NCBI GenBank assembly: GCA_015660155.1
Contig: DQLO01000362.1
Location: 1-5,407, forward strand
DNA: 5,407 nucleotides
Source of the DNA: Verrucomicrobiota bacterium
Lineage (GTDB): Bacteria; Verrucomicrobiota; Verrucomicrobiia; Limisphaerales; UBA1100
Direction of reading: 5' to 3'
The position numbers were made by a program, and so were the translations under genes. Below, piece by piece: positions 1 through 5,407 of this stretch (within the stretch, counting starts at the first letter, position 1; every line of letters starts with the position of its first letter). Under the pieces are notes generated by a model, which was not told where the DNA came from, made no database searches, and saw only the letters and a list, made by a program, of their open reading frames with translations.

Positions 1-165
1 ATCCTGCGCGGCACGGTGCGGCGCGAGGATATTGATTCGAGCAATATGGTGATGAGAGAGCGTCTGGCCGATTTGCAGATTCGTTACGTGAACACCGGCG
101 TCATTTCCGACTCGCAAAACAAGGGTTGGTTCATGAAATTTTGGGATAAAGTAAGCCCGTTTTAA
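1..165 (+). CDS. flgH: Flagellar L-ring protein FlgH, C-terminal fragment
   Basis: The window opens inside this gene; frame 1 is open from the first base and ends in TAA after 54 codons. FlgH is an outer-membrane lipoprotein that forms the L ring, the outer half of the bushing through which the flagellar rod turns. The visible part matches the FlgH C-terminus: a segment 'VRREDIDSSN' followed by 'ADLQIRYVNTGVISDSQNKG' and a final tryptophan/phenylalanine-rich 'WFMKFWDKVSPF'. The enterobacterial protein ends in a comparable arrangement (valine-x-proline-arginine-x-isoleucine, then an 'ADARIEYVG'-like strand, then an aromatic tail ending near S-P). The signal peptide and lipobox cysteine lie upstream and cannot be checked. 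flgI follows after 30 bases, the usual flgH-flgI order. The identification is firm despite the truncation. Confidence 0.93.
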   Translation: MLRGTVRREDIDSSNMVMRERLADLQIRYVNTGVISDSQNKGWFMKFWDKVSPF

Positions 166-195
166 TCCACAAACAATTAAACTAAATAAACGATT
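166..195 (+). other. A/T-rich flgH-flgI gap without Shine-Dalgarno sequence
   Basis: The 30 bases before the flgI start are almost entirely A and T with a few C, containing 'aaacaattaaactaaataaa'. No GGAG-like or AGGA-like motif occurs within 15 bases of the ATG. No hairpin or sigma-28-like promoter was recognised. Translation of flgI therefore probably relies on an unstructured A-rich leader or on coupling to flgH rather than on anti-SD pairing. This is an inference from sequence alone. Confidence 0.5.
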
Positions 196-1404
196 ATGAA
201 TAAATATTTTCCGAATAAATATTTTCCAATTCTTTTTTGGGGAATGATTCCGGTGTTGGCTTTCGGGCAGCAGGCCGGCATCACGATTCCGCCGGCCGCC
301 AATCCCTCCGCCAACCTCCGGACCGTCAGCCCGCTGCGGGCCAATGCCGTGGGCGGCGGCGTGCGCATTAAAGACATCGCCTTTTTCAAAGGCGAACACC
401 CCAATGGCATTCACGGCGTGGGCGTGGTCACCGGCCTGAATAATACCGGCGATAAAGATACGATTTATTCGAAGCAAGCGATTGCCAACTTGCTGAAGCA
501 TTATGGAATTAACGTGCCCGCCAGCTCGGTTTCCACCAAGAACTCCGCCGTGGTGACGTTGACCGCGAATTTGAGCCCCTACGCCAAGAAGGGCTCGAAG
601 ATTGATATTTCCATTAACTCAATGGGCGACTCCACGTCGTTGACTGGCGGCTACCTGCATATGGCGCCGCTGACGGCGGGCGGGCGTGTGTTTGCCTTGG
701 CCAGCGGGCCGCTCAGCAATAACTCGTTTTCCCTCGGCACCGGCAATGCGCAGGTGACGAAGAATCACCCCACCGGCGGCATTCTCATCAATGGCGCGGT
801 GGTGGAACGGGAAGTGCCCGTCACGCTGATGGTGGATGGCTATATGGAAATTAACCTGCGCACTCCCGACACCGTGTTGGCCGCGCGCATGGAGGAAGCC
901 ATCCTCGGCCAGGCGCAACGGCTCGGCGGCGTGGGCAATTTTGCCACGGCGATTGATGGCGGCACTATCCGTATCAAAGTACCGGATCAGTTTCTCGCCG
1001 CGCCGGTGCAATTCGCCGCGCAGTTGCAGGCCATCACCGTGGTGCCCGATTCCCGGGCGGTCGTGGTAATGAACGAGCGCACCGGCACCATCGTGGCCAC
1101 TTCCCGCGTGCGGGTGCTTAGCTGCGCCGTGGCGCACGGCAATATTTATCTCACTGTGGCCAAGAGCGAGGATGTTTTCCAGCCCAACGCGTTGTCGCAA
1201 ACGGGCACCACCCAGCGGGTTCCGGCGGATGTGGCAAGGGTCACCGAGGGCGGTGGCGGTTTGCACGTGTTTCCCGAGCTGCCAACGGTGCAGGAAGTTT
1301 CCGAGGCACTCAACAGCCTCGGCGCGACGCCGCGCGATATGATGACGATTTTTTCCGCGATGAAAGAAGCTGGTGCATTGCAGGCTGAGCTGAAGATGCA
1401 GTAA
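196..1404 (+). CDS. flgI: Flagellar P-ring protein FlgI
   Basis: FlgI is secreted to the periplasm and forms the P ring around the rod in the peptidoglycan layer. The 402-residue product is somewhat longer than the roughly 365 residues of enterobacterial FlgI. Residues 1-24 look like a Sec signal peptide: a lysine-containing start, a hydrophobic core from about residue 11, and likely cleavage after 'AFG'. About 30 residues rich in Pro, Ala and Asn follow before the conserved core begins near residue 56 with 'VRIKDIA'. Family motifs include 'GVGVVTGLNNTGDK', 'VTKNHPTGG', 'GAVVEREVP', 'RTGTIVATSRVRVLSCAVAHG', and near the C-terminus 'ALNSLGATPRDMMTIFSAMK'. The ATG at 196 is preferred because the next one (244) would remove half of the signal peptide. 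There is a single cysteine (residue 310); the C-terminal partner cysteine of enterobacterial FlgI is replaced by Ala394. The signal peptide is encoded partly by a 15-base tandem repeat. Confidence 0.97.
   Translation: MNKYFPNKYFPILFWGMIPVLAFGQQAGITIPPAANPSANLRTVSPLRANAVGGGVRIKDIAFFKGEHPNGIHGVGVVTGLNNTGDKDTIYSKQAIANLLKHYGINVPASSVSTKNSAVVTLTANLSPYAKKGSKIDISINSMGDSTSLTGGYLHMAPLTAGGRVFALASGPLSNNSFSLGTGNAQVTKNHPTGGILINGAVVEREVPVTLMVDGYMEINLRTPDTVLAARMEEAILGQAQRLGGVGNFATAIDGGTIRIKVPDQFLAAPVQFAAQLQAITVVPDSRAVVVMNERTGTIVATSRVRVLSCAVAHGNIYLTVAKSEDVFQPNALSQTGTTQRVPADVARVTEGGGGLHVFPELPTVQEVSEALNSLGATPRDMMTIFSAMKEAGALQAELKMQ
198..227 (+). repeat. Perfect 15-base tandem duplication in flgI signal-peptide codons
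   Basis: The unit 'gaataaatattttcc' occurs twice head to tail (198-212 and 213-227) with no mismatch. It starts at the G of the flgI start codon. It encodes the pentapeptide NKYFP twice, so the protein begins M-NKYFP-NKYFP. The unit length is a multiple of three, so gain or loss of a copy would keep the frame. It is A/T-rich, like the leader before it and unlike the GC-rich body of the gene. It probably arose by replication slippage or a recent duplication. Confidence 0.9.
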
Positions 1405-1442
1405 CCGACAACGGACGAATTTTAATTTAAACACAAAAACAA
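1405..1442 (+). other. A/T-rich flgI-flgK gap without Shine-Dalgarno sequence
   Basis: These 38 bases separate the flgI stop from the flgK start. The second half, 'tttaatttaaacacaaaaac', is A/T-rich and no purine-rich SD motif lies within 15 bases of the ATG; the only 'cgga' is more than 25 bases away. No stable hairpin followed by a T run was seen, so a terminator between flgI and flgK is not supported. The gap resembles the flgH-flgI leader and probably gives an unstructured ribosome entry site. Confidence 0.5.
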
Positions 1443-2864
1443 ATGGGCGGACTCGGAATATTAGGAACCATGGAGATGGCGCGGAATGCTATGCAGACCG
1501 CCCGCCAAGGTGCCGAGATTGCGGGTAACAACCTTGCCAACGCCTCCAACCCGATTTACGCGCGCCAACGCGTGAAGATTGCCTCCGCGGTGGCGATCCC
1601 CACCGACAAGGGGCCGCAGGGCTCCGGCGCGGAAGTGGCGCGCATCGAGCAAGTCCGCGATTACGCCATCGACAAGCAGTTGGTGGAGGAAAAGAGCGTG
1701 ACCGCTTTTCTAGAGGCCAAGCAGCGCGGCCTGCAAATGGCCGAATCCAGTTTGGGCCAAACCTTGGATCGCCAGAGCATTAATGCCGGCGACGCCTACA
1801 GCACCTTTGGCGTAAGCGAAGGGCTCACGGATTTGTTCAACTCATTCCAGTCGCTCAGCGCCACCCCCACTTCCACCGCCGAGCGCCAGACGGCGCTGTA
1901 TAACGCGCAGAAATTATCCGACAAATTCAGAAGCGTGGATCGTCGGCTGGAGGATCTGCGCGAATCGTTGAACAAGGAAATCAAGGTCGACATCGTCAAC
2001 GCGAACGCAAATCTCGAACAGCTGGCTCACCTCGCCTCGTCCATTGGCAACACGGAACTGGTGGAAGGCGCAGCCAATGAAGTTCGCGACGTCATGCAGT
2101 TCACGCTGGAGAATCTCTCCCAGTATGTAAATTTGACTACCACCACCAATGAAGACGGCAAAATGAGCGTCTTCATCGCCGGCGAAGAGTTCATCACCGA
2201 TAATGTGTTGACCGATATCATGAAGGTGGTGACCAATGCCGATGGCTACCACTCCGCCGCCAGCGCCGGCAACGGCACGGCGCTAAACCTCTCCAGCGGC
2301 AAGATCGCCGGGGCCATCGCTGCCCGCGATGGCGCCACGGTGAATATGCGCAGCAGCCTGAACACTTTAGCCGCGGAATTAATTACGCAGGTAAACACAC
2401 TGCACAATACCGGCTACGATCTTTCCGGAAATAACGACAACACCCTGAATTTTTTCACCGGCACTGGCGCGGCGGATATTAGCGTGAACAGCACGCTGAA
2501 AGACGACCCGCGCAAGCTGCAAATGTCCGCCGCTGCCGACGAGGTGGGCGACAATACCGTGGCCCGTTCACTGGCCAACCTGAATCAATCTGATTACAAC
2601 AACCTGAATGCTATGGGATTCACCGAGCATTACGGCAACACGGTGAGCAGCTTTGGGCAGGAACTTTCGCTGGTGAACGTGCAGCTCAACGACCAGCGGA
2701 TGGTGCAGAATATGCTGCAAAAGCAACGCGACTCGGTGCAGGGCGTTTCCATCGATGAAGAGGTGGCCAACCTCGTAATTTTCCAGCGCGCCTTCCAAGC
2801 CTCGGCGCGACTGATCACCACCATGAACACCCTGATGGGTGACGTGATTAATATGCAACGCTAA
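1443..2864 (+). CDS. flgK: Flagellar hook-filament junction protein FlgK (HAP1)
   Basis: FlgK is exported by the flagellar type III apparatus and forms the first of two junction zones between hook and filament. The 473-residue product has the two conserved ends that pack together as helical D0/D1 domains. The N-terminal end carries 'GNNLANAS' at residues 28-35. The C-terminal end carries 'GVSIDEEVANLVIFQRAFQA' from residue 434 and closes with 'TTMNTLMGDVINMQR'. Between these, residues from about 115 to 195 include the typical 'SEGLTDLFNSFQSLSATPTS' segment and a long helix, then a variable middle. The protein is shorter than the 547 residues of enterobacterial FlgK, so the outer D2/D3 region is probably reduced. 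The usual 'GY.RQ' after the first helix is 'IYARQ' here (I38). It has no cysteine and no Sec signal, as expected for an axial protein. The start at 1443 gives the normal distance to the NNLAN motif. flgL follows after 10 bases. Confidence 0.96.
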   Translation: MGGLGILGTMEMARNAMQTARQGAEIAGNNLANASNPIYARQRVKIASAVAIPTDKGPQGSGAEVARIEQVRDYAIDKQLVEEKSVTAFLEAKQRGLQMAESSLGQTLDRQSINAGDAYSTFGVSEGLTDLFNSFQSLSATPTSTAERQTALYNAQKLSDKFRSVDRRLEDLRESLNKEIKVDIVNANANLEQLAHLASSIGNTELVEGAANEVRDVMQFTLENLSQYVNLTTTTNEDGKMSVFIAGEEFITDNVLTDIMKVVTNADGYHSAASAGNGTALNLSSGKIAGAIAARDGATVNMRSSLNTLAAELITQVNTLHNTGYDLSGNNDNTLNFFTGTGAADISVNSTLKDDPRKLQMSAAADEVGDNTVARSLANLNQSDYNNLNAMGFTEHYGNTVSSFGQELSLVNVQLNDQRMVQNMLQKQRDSVQGVSIDEEVANLVIFQRAFQASARLITTMNTLMGDVINMQR

Positions 2865-2874
2865 CAAATTTACT

Positions 2875-3795
2875 ATGAGAGTCACCGCAGCCAGTTTTGG
2901 AAACGATTTTCGCTTGCAGATTGCCAAGCTCGCCGAGCGGCAAATGCGGGTGCAACGCCAGATTGCCACCGGCCAGCGCATCGATTCGTCCAGCGACGAT
3001 CCGCAGGCGATGCGCCGCGTGCTCGATCTGCGCTCGGAACTGCGCGTGCTCAATCAATACCGCGACAACATCAGCACGGTCCGCGAAAATTCCACGGTGG
3101 CCTATTCCTCACTGAACGCGATGAAGAAGCTCAACGATCGCGCGGGCGAGATTGCCACTATGGCTGATGGCTCCAAGTCATCCGAGGCCTTGAGCGCCTA
3201 CGCCATGGAAATCAATCAGCTCCTCGAGGAAGGCGTGCGGCTGGCCAACACCAAGCACCGCGACGTCTACGTTTTCTCCGGCACCAATAGCACCACCCCC
3301 ACCTATGCCCCCTCGCGCGATGCCAATGGCGACATCACGTCGGTCACGTGGGGCGGTAACAGCAACAGCACCAAAGTGGATATTGCGTCCGGCAGCACGG
3401 TGAATTCTAACTACCCCGCCGAAGGCGCGCAGGGAATTTTGAAGAACAGCTCCAACGGCGCGAATTTCCTCAATCACTTAATTAGTCTACGCGACGCCCT
3501 GCGAACCAGCGACACCGCGACCATCAAGAGCGTCAGCATCGAAAACGTCAAAGCGGACGAGACGAATTTCATCAATCATTTTAGCAACCTCGGAGCCATC
3601 CAGTCGCGGCTGGACACTTCCGAGGCGATCACCCGGCACCAAGCGTCCGCCATCGACCCCCTCGTCTCCAACGAGGCCGATGTGGATATGGCCGAAGCCT
3701 TTGTAAAACTCAACGAAATCCAGAATGCCTATACCGCCGCGCTGCAATCCGGCGGTGTGATTATGCAAACCTCACTGCTTGACTACATCCGTTAA
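2875..3795 (+). CDS. flgL: Flagellar hook-filament junction protein FlgL (HAP3)
   Basis: FlgL forms the second junction zone, between FlgK and the flagellin filament, and is exported by the flagellar type III system. The 306-residue product is close to the usual length (about 300-320). It shows the flagellin-like N-terminus with 'QIATGQRIDSSSDDPQAMRR' (SDDP at residues 40-43), followed by a long helix. 'VYVFSGTNSTTPTY' marks entry to the variable D2 domain, which contains 'DITSVTWGGNSNSTKVDIAS'. The C-terminal helix reads 'MAEAFVKLNEIQNAYTAALQ' and ends 'TSLLDYIR', close to the family's usual ending in leucine-x-x-tyrosine-isoleucine. There is no cysteine. The start lies 10 bases after flgK in an SD-less A/T-rich gap, so coupling to flgK is likely. 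Flagellin itself was considered, but the D2 motifs and the position next to flgK favour FlgL. Confidence 0.95.
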   Translation: MRVTAASFGNDFRLQIAKLAERQMRVQRQIATGQRIDSSSDDPQAMRRVLDLRSELRVLNQYRDNISTVRENSTVAYSSLNAMKKLNDRAGEIATMADGSKSSEALSAYAMEINQLLEEGVRLANTKHRDVYVFSGTNSTTPTYAPSRDANGDITSVTWGGNSNSTKVDIASGSTVNSNYPAEGAQGILKNSSNGANFLNHLISLRDALRTSDTATIKSVSIENVKADETNFINHFSNLGAIQSRLDTSEAITRHQASAIDPLVSNEADVDMAEAFVKLNEIQNAYTAALQSGGVIMQTSLLDYIR

Positions 3796-3819
3796 ATGAC
3801 CGAAATTTAGAAAAGACCA

Positions 3820-4197
3820 ATGCCGATTCCAATCCACATGTCGACGATGAGCGCCAACCACATGGCGGTCGAGCGTTTGGCGGGCAACAATAAGTTGACC
3901 GAGGCGGAGAAAATTGGTGAGGTGAGCCGCCACTTTGAGGCGATATTGCTGCGGCAGTTTTTGGGCAAAGCGCTGCAGCCGATGTTTGGCGGCGGGGCCA
4001 TTGGCGATGACGGGATGAACGCGGCCACCAAAGGAATTTATCAGGATATGATTACGAAAACGCTGGCCGACACCATCAGCCGCACCGGCGAATTTGGGTT
4101 GGCGCAGGCGTTCCGCACACAGTTGATGCCGCGCAGCCTGCAGGCGCAAGAGGCCGCTACGGCCGCCGCCAAGCTTGCAGAGGAGAAAGCGAAATGA
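3820..4197 (+). CDS. flgJ: FlgJ-type rod-binding protein, single domain
   Basis: This is a 125-residue protein matching the rod-binding domain found at the N-terminus of enterobacterial FlgJ. It is expected to act in the periplasm as a scaffold or cap for rod assembly. Recognisable parts are 'EVSRHFEAILLRQFLGKALQ' at residues 34-53, 'GIYQDMITKTLADTISRTGE' at residues 72-91, and then 'FGLAQAF'. The tail is a charged Ala/Glu/Lys helix. The muramidase (glucosaminidase) domain of the roughly 310-residue enterobacterial FlgJ is absent, so any peptidoglycan-cutting enzyme must be encoded elsewhere. No Sec signal is visible, in keeping with export through the flagellar apparatus. ATGs at 3838 and 3847 are possible alternative starts; 3820 is chosen as the longest in-frame start after flgL. 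The last codons overlap flgN as ATGA. Confidence 0.85.
   Translation: MPIPIHMSTMSANHMAVERLAGNNKLTEAEKIGEVSRHFEAILLRQFLGKALQPMFGGGAIGDDGMNAATKGIYQDMITKTLADTISRTGEFGLAQAFRTQLMPRSLQAQEAATAAAKLAEEKAK
4181..4185 (+). promoter_or_regulatory. Shine-Dalgarno site for flgN inside the end of flgJ
   Basis: The motif 'aggag' sits 8 bases before the flgN ATG at 4194, within a purine run 'agaggagaaag'. This is good spacing for anti-SD pairing. It supports the 4194 start and reinitiation at the ATGA overlap. It contrasts with the SD-less starts of flgI, flgK and flgL. Confidence 0.7.
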
Positions 4198-4697
4198 ACG
4201 AGTATTTGAATAATTTAATCGCCGCCTTGCGCGAGGAGATGACCCAGTACGGGGAGCTGCTGGCGTTGATGCAGGAACAGCAGGAGCTGATCATCAACCG
4301 CTCGGCGAATGAGTTGCTGATTAATTTGCACGACGTGAACCAACAGGTGGAAAAAATCACCGCCCATCGCGAACACCGCGACGCGGCCCTCCGCACGCTG
4401 GTGCAATCCGTCGGCGGCACGGAGGACACCACCTTCAAGCAAATGACCGCGCTGTTGCCCGAAGAATATCAGCCGCTGCTCAACGCCCTCGTGGAAGAGA
4501 TTAACCAATTGCTGCAACGCATTCAAACGTGGGTGAAGCAAAATCATTTATTGCTCAAGCGCTCGCTGGATTTGATGTCGAAGATTATGCACAGTATCTT
4601 CCCCACCTCCAGCGCCGCAGCCCGAACCTACGGACGAAGCGGCACGGTGAGCCCCATCGCGCCCCCGCCCAGCACCCTGTACGAAGGACTCATCTGA
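4194..4697 (+). CDS. flgN: Flagellar export chaperone FlgN
   Basis: FlgN is a small cytoplasmic chaperone that binds the C-terminal helices of FlgK and FlgL, keeps them from aggregating, and brings them to the export gate. The 167-residue product is almost wholly helical for residues 1-135, rich in Glu, Gln and Leu with heptad-like spacing. It includes 'LLALMQEQQELIINRSANEL', a form typical of FlgN, and a second helical block around residues 88-130. Residues 144-150 'RTYGRSG' resemble the Tyr/Gly motif often found near FlgN C-termini. The last 15 residues are proline-rich and may be disordered. Sequence conservation in this family is low, so the call rests on length, helical pattern, the C-terminal motif and position beside flgK, flgL and flgJ. 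It overlaps flgJ by four bases and the next gene by one base (TGATG), so its expression should be coupled to both. Confidence 0.85.
   Translation: MNEYLNNLIAALREEMTQYGELLALMQEQQELIINRSANELLINLHDVNQQVEKITAHREHRDAALRTLVQSVGGTEDTTFKQMTALLPEEYQPLLNALVEEINQLLQRIQTWVKQNHLLLKRSLDLMSKIMHSIFPTSSAAARTYGRSGTVSPIAPPPSTLYEGLI
4683..4688 (+). promoter_or_regulatory. Probable Shine-Dalgarno site for the 4697 gene
   Basis: The motif 'gaagga' ends 8 bases before the ATG at 4697 and lies inside the last codons of flgN. It supports 4697 as the true start of the next gene, rather than an in-frame ATG at 4529 deep inside flgN. Confidence 0.5.
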
Positions 4698-5296
4698 TGA
4701 AACGACCCCACGCCATTTTGAATCCGTTCAGCTTCGCCCTCGCGTTGCTGGCGCTCTTGAACCTTTCGTTGCCCGCCGGCGAGCGCGGTGGCCGTTTCCT
4801 CAAGCGCGTCGTCCCCGCCGGGCCGGGTTATTTGAACCGCGGCGCGCCCTACAATTTGCGAACCGGCGCCCGCTCGCGGCCCCCTGTTTACTCCCTGCCC
4901 TCGCTGCCCATCAACCCCGATCCGCAGCCCATCCCGCTGGCCTCGCGCCAGCCCGCCCAGCCGCTGAACCCCGCCGATGCCCCCGGCCTCGGCGGCGCAG
5001 TCGGCGCGCCCATCCCCGTGGCGCCCGTGCCCGGCGCGCGACCGTTCACAACGGAAGCAAGAACCTTTATCATGCCCGCCATGCCAATGCTCGCGGGCGG
5101 CGGATACACCCCCGGCGGCGGAGGCACCAACAACGCCAGCGCGTTTTTGAACCCGCAGATTCTGCGCTACTTCAATCTCGGCGGCAGCACCAACTACCAA
5201 AGTCGCCTGTTGTTTGATCAAAACTCACGCTACAATCTGCCCTCGCAAAATCCCATGATGCGCCGGGGCAGCAGCGCCACCTACGAGATCCGATGA
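4697..5296 (+). CDS. Unrecognised secreted proline/glycine-rich protein
   Basis: I do not recognise this 199-residue protein. It begins with a clear Sec-type signal peptide: basic 'MKRPH', a hydrophobic core from about residue 11 to 25 (leucine/alanine-rich), and likely cleavage near Ala27 or Gly28. A short basic part follows (residues 30-61, many Arg). Residues 62-116 hold 17 prolines in 55 positions, which suggests an extended, disordered linker. A glycine-rich stretch 'GGGYTPGGGG' (134-143) comes before an Asn/Tyr/Arg-rich C-terminal part containing 'AFLNPQILRYFNLGG' and 'RYNLPSQNPMMRRG'. It has no cysteine, so it is not a lipoprotein. The start at 4697 is chosen because it gives the signal peptide, has an SD-like motif and overlaps the flgN stop; an in-frame ATG at 4529 would bury the signal sequence. 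Its place between flgN and another secreted protein suggests a flagellar or envelope role, but no function can be assigned. Confidence 0.8.
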   Translation: MKRPHAILNPFSFALALLALLNLSLPAGERGGRFLKRVVPAGPGYLNRGAPYNLRTGARSRPPVYSLPSLPINPDPQPIPLASRQPAQPLNPADAPGLGGAVGAPIPVAPVPGARPFTTEARTFIMPAMPMLAGGGYTPGGGGTNNASAFLNPQILRYFNLGGSTNYQSRLLFDQNSRYNLPSQNPMMRRGSSATYEIR

Positions 5297-5407
5297 AGAC
5301 CGCCCGCCAAATTACCCTGTTAGCGCTGCTGCTCGCGGTGAGCACGTTGCGCGCCGCCAAGCCTGCCGCAGCACCACCCACGCCCGCGCCCGAGGTTGAG
5401 ATCGATG
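5293..5407 (+). CDS. Unrecognised secreted protein, N-terminal fragment
   Basis: Only the first 38 codons plus one base are in the window. The start overlaps the preceding stop as ATGA, which indicates translational coupling. The fragment reads as a textbook Sec signal peptide: 'MKTARQ' followed by 'ITLLALLLAVSTL' and probable cleavage at 'RA-A' around residues 20-22. A short Ala/Pro-rich linker (roughly residues 24-33) and an acidic start 'EVEID' of the mature domain follow. No SD of good strength is visible; a weak 'gag' lies 6-8 bases upstream. An Ala/Pro linker after a signal peptide is common in periplasmic or outer-membrane proteins, but the fragment is too short to assign a family. Confidence 0.7.
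   Translation, partial: MKTARQITLLALLLAVSTLRAAKPAAAPPTPAPEVEID

Noticed and set aside
619..1434. Long open frame (271 codons) on the minus strand opposite flgI
   Set aside because: It lies fully opposite a well-conserved gene, is rich in His, Arg and Gly as expected for the antisense of GC-rich codons, and shows no recognisable domain.
1405..1442. Possible terminator or promoter in the flgI-flgK gap
   Set aside because: The A/T-rich run has no stable stem followed by a T tract, and no sigma-28, sigma-54 or clear -35/-10 pair was recognised. Co-transcription is the simpler reading.
3796..3810. Four-codon open frame (MTEI) starting directly after the flgL stop, in frame with flgL and flgJ
   Set aside because: A start abutting a stop (TAAATG) can arise by chance. 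It ends in TAG before flgJ and has no sign of function, though it could be a relic of a longer flgJ N-terminus.
4529..4696. Upstream extension of the unknown secreted protein, starting at an ATG inside flgN
   Set aside because: The 56 extra codons lie entirely within flgN in another frame, have no SD support, and would bury the signal peptide that starts at 4697.
4628..5221. Minus-strand open frame opposite the unknown secreted protein
   Set aside because: Proline-rich GC codons on one strand give long stop-free Gly/Arg/Ala frames on the other. The + strand frame has a signal peptide, SD-like motif and operon-style overlaps, so it is the better gene.

Overview
The window is a stretch of a flagellar operon from a Gram-negative bacterium, all on the + strand. 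The Gram-negative call rests on genes for the L ring (flgH) and P ring (flgI), which exist only where there is an outer membrane and a periplasmic peptidoglycan layer. The coding DNA is GC-rich by eye, but the short gaps between the first genes are strikingly A/T-rich and lack Shine-Dalgarno sequences. That leader style, the gene order and two unrecognised secreted proteins suggest a member of the PVC group, possibly Verrucomicrobiota. This placement is an inference and not proven by the sequence.

Layout: the 3' end of flgH (1-165); flgI (196-1404); flgK (1443-2864); flgL (2875-3795); a stand-alone FlgJ-type rod-binding protein (3820-4197); flgN (4194-4697); an unrecognised 199-residue proline-rich secreted protein (4697-5296); and the 5' end of a second unrecognised secreted protein (5293 to beyond the window). 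The first four junctions have gaps of 30, 38, 10 and 24 bases. The last three are overlaps (ATGA, TGATG, ATGA), so the window is very probably one transcriptional unit with translational coupling in its downstream half. No terminator, promoter, RNA gene, mobile element or CRISPR array was seen. No gene-free stretch is longer than 38 bases.

How the genes work together: FlgH and FlgI form the bushing around the rod in the outer membrane and peptidoglycan. The FlgJ-like protein is expected to help cap or assemble the rod in the periplasm. FlgK and FlgL form the hook-filament junction. FlgN is the cytoplasmic chaperone that protects FlgK and FlgL and delivers them to the flagellar export apparatus. 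The two exported proteins that follow are of unknown function. They are the most interesting content, because tight coupling to flgN suggests a flagellar or cell-envelope role. Only one cysteine occurs in all the predicted proteins of the window, in FlgI.
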